Source of the DNA: Comamonadaceae bacterium ALPHA2B
GTDB lineage: Bacteria > Pseudomonadota > Gammaproteobacteria > Burkholderiales > Burkholderiaceae_C
Assembly (NCBI GenBank): GCA_005503065.1
Contig: SCOE01000013.1
Span: 56,614 to 120,613 of the forward strand
Length of the DNA: 64,000 bases
Direction of reading: 5' to 3'
Part shown: one piece after another, positions 41,654 through 49,949 of the stretch
How the letters are laid out: each line of letters starts with the position of its first letter
Position numbering within the stretch: the stretch's first letter is position 1
Translations under genes and position numbers: made by a program
Notes under the pieces: generated by a model
What the model was told of the DNA's origin: nothing
Seen by the model: only the letters and a program-made list of their open reading frames with translations
Database searches by the model: none

Positions 41654-43488
41654 CAGAACGCGTCCTCCGGCAGCTGGGCACACACCGGGTCGCGGCTTTC
41701 GACGACGTTGAGCCAGGCGCCGATCTTCGGCAGCTCGTAATGGAAGAAATAGGTCATGGCGCCGATTTTGCCGGTGGCGGTGGCGCTGCCCTTCTGCAGG
41801 GCACACAGCGCCACATCCAGCCACATCCAGGCGATGACCGTGTGGCCGAAGGCCTGCATGTAGGGCACGGCGTTGGCCAGCGCCTCGGCCGGGTTGCCGG
41901 TGGACCAGGCGGCACGCGTGGCGGTGCCCACGCGCTCCAGCGCCGCACCCAGCGCCTTCGCATGCGGCGCCAGTTCGGGCACGGCCGCCGCGCGCCCGAT
42001 GGTGGCCGCGATGCGGTCGCCCAGCAGCTTCAGGCCGCGGCCGCCTTCCATCAGCACCTTGCGGCCCAGCAGGTCGGCCGCCTGGATGCCGTGGGTGCCT
42101 TCATGGATCATGTTCAGGCGGTTGTCGCGCCAGTACTGCTCCACCGGGAAGTCGCGCGTGTAGCCGTAGCCGCCGTGGATCTGGATCGCCAGCGAGTTCG
42201 CCTCCAGGCACCACTCGCTCGGGAAGCTCTTGGCGATGGGCGTGAGCACCTCCAGCAGCAGGCGCGCGTCGTCGGCGGCCTGCGGCGCGCCCGTCTTCTG
42301 CTCGTCCACCAGCTTGGCGCAGTACAGCTCCAGTGCCAGTGCGCCCTCGCAGTACGCCTTCTGCGCCAGCAGCATGCGGCGCACGTCGGCGTGTTCGATG
42401 ATGCGCACCTGCGGCTTCGCCGAGTCCTTGGCCACCGAGCCACCTGCGGCATTCAACGGCAGCCGCCCCTGCGGCCGGTTCTTCGCGTACTCCAGCGACG
42501 CGTAGTAGCCCGCCAGACCCAGCATGACGGCGGCCGTACCCACGCCGATGCGGGCCTCGTTCATCATGTGGAACATGCAGTGCAGCCCCTTGCCGGGCTC
42601 GCCCACCAGGTAGCCCACCGCGCCGGCCTTGCCGCCGACCGGGTACTTGCCTTCGCCGAAGTTCAGCAGCGTGTTGGTGGTGCCGCGCCAGCCCAGCTTG
42701 TGGTTCAGGCCGGCCAGGGCCACGTCGTTGCGCTCGCCGGTGAGCTGGCCCTCGGTGTCGACCATGCGCTTGGGCACGATGAAGAGCGAGATGCCCTTGG
42801 TGCCCGGCACCAGGCGCCCCTGCGCGTCGGGGATCTTGGCCAGCACGATGTGCACGATGTTCTCGGTCAGCTCGTGGTCGCCCGACGAGATCCACATCTT
42901 GTTGCCCGTGAGGCGGTAGCGCGGGCCGAGCGGATCGTTCTCGAAATCGGGGCCGTCGGGCACGGCGCGCGTGGCCACGTCGGACAGCGAGGAGCCGGCC
43001 TGCGGCTCCGACAGGCACATGGTGCCCGCCCAGCGGCCGGAGAATTCGTTCAGCGCGAAGACCTCCTTCTGCTTGTCGGTGCCGTGCACCATCAGCAGGT
43101 TGGCGTTGCCGCTGGTGAGCATGTTCGAGCCGATGCTCACCGACGCGAGGCCGAAGAAGGCGTTGGCCGCGGCCTGCACCGTGTAGGGCAGCTGCATGCC
43201 GCCGATGTCGTAGTCCTGCGCGGCGGCCATCATGCCGCTCTCGACGAAGGCCGCGTGCGCATCGTGCGTGGCCTGCGGCAGGATCACCTTCTCGCCGTCG
43301 AAGTGCGGCTCCTGGGTGTCGACCAGGCGATTGAAGGGGGCGTATTTCTCGCGCGCGATGCGCTCGCAGGTGTCGAGCACGGCATCGAAGGTCTCGCGCG
43401 AATGGTCGGCGAAGCGTTCGCGCTCACCCAGTGTCTCGGCCGCGAGCCAGTCGTAGAGCAGGAAGTCGAGGGTGGGACGGAGCGACAT
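41653..43488 (-). CDS. Acyl-CoA dehydrogenase with C-terminal extension (DmdC-like)
   Basis: 611 aa FAD enzyme, longer than the usual 380 aa short-chain type because of N- and C-terminal extensions typical of the DmdC/FadE-like group. Key motifs: [40 protein letters not shown], catalytic-loop [20 protein letters not shown] and [20 protein letters not shown]. The C-terminal helical domain ends [20 protein letters not shown]. It starts MSLRPTLDF at 43488; a much longer upstream frame only overlaps the AraC gene. It is coupled to a small membrane protein and followed by SDR and thioesterase genes. Confidence 0.9.
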   Translation of the reverse strand: MSLRPTLDFLLYDWLAAETLGERERFADHSRETFDAVLDTCERIAREKYAPFNRLVDTQEPHFDGEKVILPQATHDAHAAFVESGMMAAAQDYDIGGMQLPYTVQAAANAFFGLASVSIGSNMLTSGNANLLMVHGTDKQKEVFALNEFSGRWAGTMCLSEPQAGSSLSDVATRAVPDGPDFENDPLGPRYRLTGNKMWISSGDHELTENIVHIVLAKIPDAQGRLVPGTKGISLFIVPKRMVDTEGQLTGERNDVALAGLNHKLGWRGTTNTLLNFGEGKYPVGGKAGAVGYLVGEPGKGLHCMFHMMNEARIGVGTAAVMLGLAGYYASLEYAKNRPQGRLPLNAAGGSVAKDSAKPQVRIIEHADVRRMLLAQKAYCEGALALELYCAKLVDEQKTGAPQAADDARLLLEVLTPIAKSFPSEWCLEANSLAIQIHGGYGYTRDFPVEQYWRDNRLNMIHEGTHGIQAADLLGRKVLMEGGRGLKLLGDRIAATIGRAAAVPELAPHAKALGAALERVGTATRAAWSTGNPAEALANAVPYMQAFGHTVIAWMWLDVALCALQKGSATATGKIGAMTYFFHYELPKIGAWLNVVESRDPVCAQLPEDAF

Positions 43489-43535
43489 GGCCGGGGCTTG
43501 CTGCGGTGAGGGACAAGCGGGCCAATGTAATGCAA

Positions 43536-44555
43536 TCAATGGGCGCGCTCTGACTCCTTGACGACACGCGCCGTGTCGCTCGGGCGCTCGCCGAAACGGC
43601 TCTGGTAGTGGGCCGCGAAGTGGCCGGCGTGGAAGAAGCCGTGGCGCTGGGCGATCTGCGTGACCGGGGCCGGCGCACCCTGCCCCGCCGCGTCGCGCAG
43701 GGCCTGGCGCACCAGGTCCAGCCGCAGCCCGCGCCAGTGGGCCATGGGGCTCTCGCCGGTGGCCTGCAGGAAGGCCTGCTGCAGGCTGCGCGCGCTGACG
43801 CCCAGGTGGCTGCACAGTTCGACCAGGGTGCCCGGCGTGCCGGCATGGGCCCGCATGAAGTCCTGCGCGCGGCGCACCGTGCGCGGCAGCAGCGCCCGCC
43901 GGCCGGACGCATCCAGCGTCGGACGATGGCTGTGCGGCAGCTGCATCAGGAGGGTCGACAGCAGATAGCTTTCGGCCTGGCGTGCCAGCAGGGAGCCGGA
44001 GAAGCCCGGGTCCGCATCGAGCGTCTGGCGCAGGCAATGGATGAAGGCGACGGCCGGCGCCACCTCGGGCTGCTGCAGGCGCACCGCGGGGTCGAAGACC
44101 GGCGGCCCATGCACCTCGTGCTGCGCCAGTTGCTCGAGTTGCGCGATCACGGCCGACTGGGAGAAGCGCACGATCAGGTGCGGACTGTCGGCCGCCCAGC
44201 GCATCCGCAGCGATTCGGTGGGCGACGGCAGCGAGGCCGTCTCGCGGTCGGCCAGCACCTCCCGGCCACCGCACCAGACGGCGGCGCCGCCGCGCAACGG
44301 GATCTGCAGCAGGTAGAAGGTGCCGAGGTGGCCGGGGTCGATGTCGACCGCCGGACCGTACTGCACGTAGTTGAGGCTGATGTCGGCGCCCAGCGGTGCG
44401 CTGTGGTGGCGCGCGTCGAGCCGGTCGCGGGCCTGGCAGGTGTTGAGCACGTGCGGGCAGAAGATGCGCGCCACACGCTCGCGCGCCTGGTCCACGTCAC
44501 GGGTGTGGAACAGGCTGAAGCGCGACAGGGGCAGCGACGGGGCCAGCGCCGGCAT
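43536..44555 (-). CDS. AraC-family regulator of the adjacent indole-type operon
   Basis: 339 aa AraC/XylS-type regulator. A variable N-terminal ligand-binding half (LSRFSLFHTRDVDQARERVA, PADREVLADRETA-like central part) precedes two helix-turn-helix motifs: VELCSHLGVSARSLQQAFLQ and VTQIAQRHGFFHAGHFAAHY, then QSRFGERPSDTARVV. It is divergent from the SDR/monooxygenase operon. Published iif/ind indole gene clusters carry an AraC regulator in the same position. Its start lies 32 bases from a candidate upstream half-site and about 100 from a tandem repeat, consistent with control of both its own gene and the operon. Confidence 0.86.
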   Translation of the reverse strand: MPALAPSLPLSRFSLFHTRDVDQARERVARIFCPHVLNTCQARDRLDARHHSAPLGADISLNYVQYGPAVDIDPGHLGTFYLLQIPLRGGAAVWCGGREVLADRETASLPSPTESLRMRWAADSPHLIVRFSQSAVIAQLEQLAQHEVHGPPVFDPAVRLQQPEVAPAVAFIHCLRQTLDADPGFSGSLLARQAESYLLSTLLMQLPHSHRPTLDASGRRALLPRTVRRAQDFMRAHAGTPGTLVELCSHLGVSARSLQQAFLQATGESPMAHWRGLRLDLVRQALRDAAGQGAPAPVTQIAQRHGFFHAGHFAAHYQSRFGERPSDTARVVKESERAH

Positions 44556-44586
44556 GGTGGACCCAATCTAGCAAATGCCGGGCCCG

Positions 44587-44606
44587 TGCGCATCGGGGAA
44601 GGCCAC
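44587..44606 (+). promoter_or_regulatory. Candidate distal AraC half-site
   Basis: TGCGCATCGGGGAAGGCCAC matches the first unit of the tandem repeat at 44655 in 14 of 20 positions, including TGCGCAT and GGGA. It is 32 bases upstream of the AraC-type gene start and could be a looping or autoregulatory site. Confidence 0.35.
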
Positions 44607-44654
44607 CGTCGCCGCGCCGGCGCCAGCCCGCCGCGCAAGCCCGGCGCACAAAGC

Positions 44655-44694
44655 TGCGCATACGGGATGGCGCGTGCGCGTCCGGGATGCCGCC
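44655..44694 (+). promoter_or_regulatory. Tandem 20-bp direct repeat, candidate AraC operator
   Basis: Units TGCGCATACGGGATGGCGCG and TGCGCGTCCGGGATGCCGCC match in 16 of 20 positions and are directly adjacent, so their centres lie two helical turns apart. This is the usual geometry for AraC/XylS activators. The second unit ends 53 bases before the SDR start codon. Confidence 0.55.
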
Positions 44695-44747
44695 AGGCCG
44701 CGGCGCTGACTATCTTTCGCCCATCCCCACCCCACAGGAGTGACAGC

Positions 44748-45545
44748 ATGTTCAAGGGCCTGGCCGACAAGGTTGCCATCGTGACCGGCGGCGCAACGAT
44801 CATCGGCGCCGCCGTGGTGCACGCATTGCAGGAGGCCGGGGTGCGCGTGACCCTGGCCGACATCGACGCCGAGGGCGGCGCGCAGGTGGCCGCGGCCTGC
44901 GGCACGGAAGCCAAGGTGTGGTTCCGCCGCACCGACATCACCGACGACGCCCAGGTGCGCGCCTGCGCCGACGAGACGGCCGAGCGCTTCGGCCGCCTGG
45001 ACTTCCTGGTCAACCTGGCATGCAGCTACGTCGACAACGGCCTTGCATCGACGCGTGCCGAGTGGCTCACGACGCTGAACGTCAACGTGGCCAGCGCCGC
45101 GATGATGCTGCAGGCGGCGCTCCCGCACATGAAGCGCCAGGGCGGCGGTGCGGTCGTGAACTTCACGAGCATCTCCTCCGGCGTCGCCCAGACCGGGCGC
45201 TGGCTGTATCCGGTGAGCAAGGCGGCACTGGTGCAGCTCACGCGCAACATGGCGATGGACCTGGCGCCGGAGAACGTGCGCGTGAACAGCGTGTCGCCGG
45301 GCTGGACCTGGTCCAACATCATGAACCAGCTCACGAACGGCGACCGTGCCAGGACGGACCGCGTCGCCGCGCCCTTCCACCTGCTGCGCCGGGTGGGCGA
45401 CCCCGACGAGGTCGCGCAGGTGGTGCTCTTCCTGTGCTCCGACCACGCCAGCTTCGTCACCGGGGCGGACTACGCGGTGGACGGCGGCTACTCGGCCATG
45501 GGGCCCGAGTCCTTCGAGCCGGCCATCCCGAAGCTGATGGCCTGA
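44748..45545 (+). CDS. iifB: SDR, IifB-like dihydroxyindoline dehydrogenase candidate
   Basis: 265 aa short-chain dehydrogenase, first gene of a four-gene operon. In the iif indole pathway IifB oxidises the monooxygenase product and prevents indigo formation. YPVSK carries the catalytic Tyr and Lys, with Ser in NFTSISSGVAQ. Two motifs are unusual: the glycine motif reads TGGATIIGAA and the usual NNAG reads NLACSY. The rest, including GADYAVDGGYSAMGP, is normal. A strong AGGAG lies eight bases before ATG 44748. Assignment to IifB rests on family plus operon partners; an ordinary SDR role is possible. Confidence 0.8.
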   Translation: MFKGLADKVAIVTGGATIIGAAVVHALQEAGVRVTLADIDAEGGAQVAAACGTEAKVWFRRTDITDDAQVRACADETAERFGRLDFLVNLACSYVDNGLASTRAEWLTTLNVNVASAAMMLQAALPHMKRQGGGAVVNFTSISSGVAQTGRWLYPVSKAALVQLTRNMAMDLAPENVRVNSVSPGWTWSNIMNQLTNGDRARTDRVAAPFHLLRRVGDPDEVAQVVLFLCSDHASFVTGADYAVDGGYSAMGPESFEPAIPKLMA

Positions 45546-45578
45546 AACCCCTTCATTCCTCCCTCAGGAGACTTTTCC

Positions 45579-46829
45579 ATGCGCAAGATTCTCATCGTCG
45601 GCGCCGGCCAGTCGGGCCTGCAACTCGCCCTCGGCCTGCAGGCCCGGGGCTACGAGGTCAGTGTCGTGTCCAACCGCTCGCCGGAAGACGTCCGGGACGG
45701 CAAGGTGATGTCCAGCCAGTGCATGTTCCACGACAGCCTGCAGCTCGAGCGCGACCGCGGCCTCGCCTTCTGGGAGACCGATTGCCCGCCGGTCGAGGGC
45801 ATCTCGTTCACCGTGCCGCACCCGGAGCAGGCCGGCGTGAAGGCACTGGCCTGGAGCCACCGGCTCGACCGCATCGCGCAGTCGGTGGACCAGCGCGTGA
45901 AGGTGCCGGGCTGGATGGCCGAGTTCGAGCGGCGCGGCGGCCGCATCCTGTTCAAGGACGCGGAGATCGACGACCTGGAAGCGTGGTCGCAGCAGCAGGA
46001 CCTGGTCATCGTGGCCGCGGGCAAGGGCGCGATCGCGAAGATGTTCGAGCGCGATGCGGACCGCAGCCCGTACGACCGGCCGCAGCGCGCGCTGGCCCTC
46101 ACCTATGTGCACGGCATGCGCCCGCGCGAGGAGCACAGCGCGGTGAACTTCAACCTGATTCCCGGCGTGGGCGAGTACTTCGTCTTCCCGGCGCTCACCA
46201 CCAGCGGACCGTGCGAGATCATGGTGTTCGAAGGCATTCCCGGCGGCCCGATGGACTGCTGGGCCGACGTGCACTCACCGGCCGACCACCTGGCGCGCTC
46301 GCTGGAGATCCTGCGCACCTTCCTGCCTTGGGAGGCGGAGCGCTGCACGCAGGTCGAGCTCACCGATGCCAACGGCATCCTCGGCGGCGCCTTCCCGCCG
46401 ACGGTGCGGCGCCCGGTCGGTCGGCTGCCCAGCGGTCGGGCGGTCATGGGCATGGCCGACGCCGTGCTGCTCAACGACCCGATCACCGGCCAGGGATCGA
46501 ACAACGCGGCCAAGTTCGCCGACGCGGTGGAGCGCGCCATCGTGGCGCACGGCGACGCGCCTTTCGACGCCGCCTTCATGCAGGCCACCTTCGAAGAGTT
46601 CTGGGCACGCTACGGCACCCACGTATGCGGTTGGACCAATGCGATGCTGGCGCCTCCGCCCCCGCACCTCATGCAGCTGTTGGGCACGGCGGCCGCGGTG
46701 CCGGCCGTGGCACGGCGCATCGTCAACGGCTTCAACGACCCGACCGACTTCAGCCGCTTCTTCATGAGCCCGGAGCGCAGCGAGGCCTACCTGGCCGAGG
46801 TGATGCCGGCCCAGGCGGAGGCCGCGTGA
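45579..46829 (+). CDS. iifC: StyA/IifC-type FAD-dependent indole/styrene monooxygenase
   Basis: 416 aa single-component-site flavoprotein monooxygenase of the StyA group. The FAD motif GAGQSG is at residues 8-13, followed by the StyA-like segments GKVMSSQCMFHDSLQLERD, PGWMAEFERRGGRI and DAVLLNDPITGQGSNNAAKF. StyA-type enzymes take reduced FAD from a separate reductase and epoxidise styrene or indole. Here the reductase gene overlaps the stop. With SDR, reductase and a dienelactone-hydrolase-like protein the context matches indole oxidation (IifC) better than styrene, since no StyC isomerase or StyD is present. Confidence 0.86.
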   Translation: MRKILIVGAGQSGLQLALGLQARGYEVSVVSNRSPEDVRDGKVMSSQCMFHDSLQLERDRGLAFWETDCPPVEGISFTVPHPEQAGVKALAWSHRLDRIAQSVDQRVKVPGWMAEFERRGGRILFKDAEIDDLEAWSQQQDLVIVAAGKGAIAKMFERDADRSPYDRPQRALALTYVHGMRPREEHSAVNFNLIPGVGEYFVFPALTTSGPCEIMVFEGIPGGPMDCWADVHSPADHLARSLEILRTFLPWEAERCTQVELTDANGILGGAFPPTVRRPVGRLPSGRAVMGMADAVLLNDPITGQGSNNAAKFADAVERAIVAHGDAPFDAAFMQATFEEFWARYGTHVCGWTNAMLAPPPPHLMQLLGTAAAVPAVARRIVNGFNDPTDFSRFFMSPERSEAYLAEVMPAQAEAA

Positions 46830-47392
46830 TGGCCGTGGAGGCGGTCGCCGCCGCCCTGCCCCCGCTGCAGGCGCTGCGCCGCGCGGCCTGCCTGCCGCCG
46901 GCGGATTTCCGGATGGCCATGCGCCGCCTGGCCGGCGCCGTGTGCATCGTCGGCACCACCGACGGCCAGCGGCCCACCGGGCTCACGGCCACGGCGGTGA
47001 CGGCGCTGTCGGCGGAGCCGGCGCGGCTGCTGGCCTGCATCAACCTCAAGGGCAGCACCTTCCGCAGCATCGCCGACAGCCGCCGCATGAGCGTGAACCT
47101 GCTGGCCCTGCACCACGCCGACCTGGCCACGCGCTTCGGCGGTGCCGGCCCGGGCGCCGGCGAGCTCTTCGAGTCGGGCCGTTGGGATACCCTCACCACC
47201 GGCGCCCCCATCCTGCGCGACGCGCTGGTCAGCTTCGACTGCGTGGTGGACGAGATGATGGTGGCCCACAGCCATGCGGTGATGATCGGCGAGATCAAGT
47301 CGGTGCAGATGCACCCGGGGCGGCATGCGCCGCTGCTCTATGCCGACGGCCGCTACACCACCCTGCACCCACAAGGAGAAACGACCCCATGA
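46829..47392 (+). CDS. iifD: NAD(P)H:flavin oxidoreductase, IifD/StyB-like
   Basis: 187 aa flavin reductase of the HpaC/StyB family that supplies reduced FAD to the monooxygenase. Family motifs: FRMAMRRLAGAVCIVGTTDG, PTGLTATAVTALSAEPARLL, CINLKGSTFRSIADSRRMSV and AHSHAVMIGEIKSVQMHPGR. ATG 46829 overlaps the monooxygenase stop (TGATG) and its stop overlaps the next gene as ATGA. The tight coupling suits a two-component monooxygenase. Confidence 0.88.
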   Translation: MAVEAVAAALPPLQALRRAACLPPADFRMAMRRLAGAVCIVGTTDGQRPTGLTATAVTALSAEPARLLACINLKGSTFRSIADSRRMSVNLLALHHADLATRFGGAGPGAGELFESGRWDTLTTGAPILRDALVSFDCVVDEMMVAHSHAVMIGEIKSVQMHPGRHAPLLYADGRYTTLHPQGETTP

Positions 47393-48639
47393 GCTCCACC
47401 CCCTCCGAGCGCCGCCGGCGCGTGCGCATCCAGGCCTCCGACGGCAGCGGCGCCTTCGACGGCTACCTCGCACTGCCCGCCGCGGGCAAGGGCCCGGGCA
47501 TCGTGATCGCGCAGGAAATCTTCGGCGTGAACAAGACGATGCGGGAACTGGCCGACTACTACGCCGAGGAAGGCTATGTGGCGCTCGTGCCCGACCTGTT
47601 CTGGCGCCAGGAGCCGGGCATCGACATCGACGAGTCGCAGTTCGACCGCGCCCTGACGCTCTACCAGGGCTTCGACGAGACCAAGGGCGTCGAGGACATC
47701 CAGGCTGCCCTGGACACGCTGCGTGCCCTGCCCGAATTCGCCGGCCGTGCGGGCGTGCTGGGCTTCTGTCTCGGCGGCAAGCTGGCCTACCTCGCGGCCT
47801 GCCGCACCGATTGCGACGTCGCCGTGTCGTACTACGGCGTCGGCATCGAACAGGCGCTGGGCGAAGCCGACCGCCTGGCCGGCAAGCCGCTGGTGCTGCA
47901 CATCGCCGAGCAGGACGGCTTCTGCCCGCCCGAGGCGCGCAACGCCATCCTGCAGGCGCTGCAGGGGCGCCCCGGCGTCGAGCTGTACGTGTACCCCGGC
48001 GCCGACCATGCCTTCGCACGCACCGGCAGCACCCACTACCACAAGCCCTCGGCGCTGATGGCGCACCAGCGCAGCATCGCGGCCTTCCGCGGCACGCTCG
48101 GGCCGCACTACGATTTCTCGGCCTTGTGGGACAAGCACTGCGAGTACGAGTTCGCGACGCGCGACGTCGACGCGACCATGGCCACCATGGTGCCCGAGCC
48201 CTACGTCAACCACATCCCGACCATGACCGGCGGCGTGGGCCATGCGATGCTGGCGCGCTTCTATCGCCACCACTTCGTCGATGCGAACCCGCCCGACACC
48301 ACGCTGATCCCCATCTCGCGCACCGTCGGCACGAGCCAGATCGTGGACGAGATGCTGTTCTGCTTCACCCACACCCGCGAGATCGACTGGATGCTGCCCG
48401 GCATCGCACCGACCGGAAAGCGCGTGGAGGTGCCCCTGGTCGCCATCGTGAAGTTCCGCGGCGACCAGCTCTACCACGAGCACATCTACTGGGACCAGGC
48501 CAGCGTGCTGGTGCAGATCGGCAAGCTGGACCCGACAGGCCTGCCCGTCGCGGGCGTGGAGACGGCGCGCAAGCTGCTGGACGAGCACCTGCCGTCGAAC
48601 ACGCTGATGGCGAACTGGGCAACATCCGAAGGACGCTGA
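47389..48639 (+). CDS. iifA: Dienelactone hydrolase-SnoaL fusion, IifA-like cofactor-independent oxygenase candidate
   Basis: 416 aa two-domain protein. Residues 1 to about 245 form a dienelactone-hydrolase domain with the triad visible: Cys in LGFCLGGKLAY, Asp in HIAEQDGFCPP and His in YPGADHAFARTG. Residues 245-416 (EYEFATRDVDATMATMVPEP, LIPISRTVGTSQIVDEMLFC, YHEHIYWDQASVLVQIGKLD) resemble a SnoaL/NTF2-like polyketide-cyclase fold. In the published iif pathway IifA, a protein comparable to cofactor-independent oxygenases, forms anthranilate. I propose this gene for that step by context. ATG overlaps the reductase stop. Confidence 0.75.
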   Translation: MSSTPSERRRRVRIQASDGSGAFDGYLALPAAGKGPGIVIAQEIFGVNKTMRELADYYAEEGYVALVPDLFWRQEPGIDIDESQFDRALTLYQGFDETKGVEDIQAALDTLRALPEFAGRAGVLGFCLGGKLAYLAACRTDCDVAVSYYGVGIEQALGEADRLAGKPLVLHIAEQDGFCPPEARNAILQALQGRPGVELYVYPGADHAFARTGSTHYHKPSALMAHQRSIAAFRGTLGPHYDFSALWDKHCEYEFATRDVDATMATMVPEPYVNHIPTMTGGVGHAMLARFYRHHFVDANPPDTTLIPISRTVGTSQIVDEMLFCFTHTREIDWMLPGIAPTGKRVEVPLVAIVKFRGDQLYHEHIYWDQASVLVQIGKLDPTGLPVAGVETARKLLDEHLPSNTLMANWATSEGR

Positions 48640-48687
48640 CCCCGCCTCGAACGCGTCACTTCACGGCGCCTCGCGCCGCGCCCAAGA

Positions 48688-48714
48688 AAAAGGCCCTGCG
48701 TCGCAGGGCCTTTT
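48688..48714. terminator. Bidirectional intrinsic terminator
   Basis: AAAAGGCCCTGCG and CGCAGGGCCTTTT are near-perfect arms, giving a strong stem with T-runs on both strands. It lies between the convergent iif-type operon and the thiolase gene and should end both. Confidence 0.85.
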
Positions 48715-48739
48715 CGTTCCTGGGGCGGGCGTCGCGCGA

Positions 48740-49915
48740 TCAGAGCACCTCGAACACGCCCGCCGCGCCCATGCCGCCGCCGATGCACATCGTGACGACG
48801 ACCTTCTTGGCACCGCGGCGCTTGCCTTCGATGAGCGCGTGGCCGGTGAGGCGCTGGCCGCTCACGCCGTAGGGATGGCCCACCGCGATGGCGCCGCCGT
48901 TGACGTTCAGGCGGTCGTCGGGCAGGCCCAGCTTGTCGCGGCAGTAGATCACCTGCACGGCGAAGGCTTCGTTCAGTTCCCACAGGTCGATGTCGCCCAC
49001 CGTGAGGCCCAGCTTCTTGAGCACCTTGGGGATCGCGAAGACCGGGCCGATGCCCATTTCGTCGGGCTCGCAGCCGGCCACCGAGAAGCCCAGGAAGCGG
49101 CCCAGGGGCTTGAGGCCCTTGCGCTCGGCGTACTGCTCGCTCACCACCACGCAGGCGCCGCCGCCGTCCGAGAACTGGCTGGCGTTGCCGGCCGAAATGA
49201 GGCCGCCAGGGATGGCCGGGCGGATGCCGCTGATGCCTTCCTTGGTGGTGCCGGGGCGGATGCCCTCGTCGTTCTCGACGGTGACTTCCTTCGTGATCAG
49301 GCCCAGCTGGCCGTCGGCCACGCCGGCCAGCACCGTGATGGGGGCGATCTCGTCCTTGAACTTGCCGGCTTCCAGCGCGGCGGTGGCGCGCTGCTGGCTG
49401 CGCGCGCCGTACTCGTCCATCGCGTCGCGGCCGATGTTGTAGCGCTTGGCGACCTGCTCGGCCGTCTGCAGCATGTTCCAGTAGATCTCGGGCTTGTGCT
49501 TGACCAGCCAGGGGTCGGCCAGCATGTGCTTGTTCATCTCGTTCTGCACGCACGAGATGCTCTCCACGCCGCCGGCCACGTACACGTCGCCCTCGCCCGC
49601 GATGATGCGCTGCGAGGCGGTGGCGATGGTCTGCAGGCCCGAGGAGCAGAAGCGGTTGATGGTCATGCCCGAGGTGGTGATGGGCAGGCCGGCGCGCAGC
49701 GCGATCTGGCGTGCGATGTTGGCGCCGGTGGCACCCTCGGGGTTGGCGCAGCCCATGATGACGTCGTCGACCTCGGCGCCGTCGATGCCTGCGCGCTGCA
49801 CCGCGTGCTGCACGGCGTGGCCGCCCAGCGTGGCGCCGTGCGTCATGTTGAAGGCGCCCTTCCAGCTCTTGGCGAGCGGGGTGCGGGCGGTGGAAACGAT
49901 CACGGCGCTGGTCAT
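48740..49915 (-). CDS. Acetyl-CoA C-acyltransferase (thiolase)
   Basis: 391 aa thiolase catalysing the last, thiolytic step of beta-oxidation. The three catalytic regions are intact: Cys in [14 protein letters not shown], His in [14 protein letters not shown] and the second Cys in [15 protein letters not shown]. It is the last gene of a minus-strand operon after an M20 peptidase gene and a FadB-type gene, a standard fadBA pairing interrupted by the peptidase. ATG 49915 begins [17 protein letters not shown] shared bidirectional terminator follows. Confidence 0.92.
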   Translation of the reverse strand: MTSAVIVSTARTPLAKSWKGAFNMTHGATLGGHAVQHAVQRAGIDGAEVDDVIMGCANPEGATGANIARQIALRAGLPITTSGMTINRFCSSGLQTIATASQRIIAGEGDVYVAGGVESISCVQNEMNKHMLADPWLVKHKPEIYWNMLQTAEQVAKRYNIGRDAMDEYGARSQQRATAALEAGKFKDEIAPITVLAGVADGQLGLITKEVTVENDEGIRPGTTKEGISGIRPAIPGGLISAGNASQFSDGGGACVVVSEQYAERKGLKPLGRFLGFSVAGCEPDEMGIGPVFAIPKVLKKLGLTVGDIDLWELNEAFAVQVIYCRDKLGLPDDRLNVNGGAIAVGHPYGVSGQRLTGHALIEGKRRGAKKVVVTMCIGGGMGAAGVFEVL

Positions 49916-49949
49916 GGTGTCTTCCTTTGAAATGAAGCGGGAAAGCGGG

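Noticed and set aside
41653..44274. Long N-terminal extension of the acyl-CoA dehydrogenase
   Set aside because: Upstream of 43488 it only overlaps the AraC-type gene in another frame and has no dehydrogenase sequence.
45579..48639. Styrene degradation (styABCD) operon
   Set aside because: No StyC isomerase or phenylacetaldehyde dehydrogenase gene is present; SDR and DLH partners fit the indole pathway instead.
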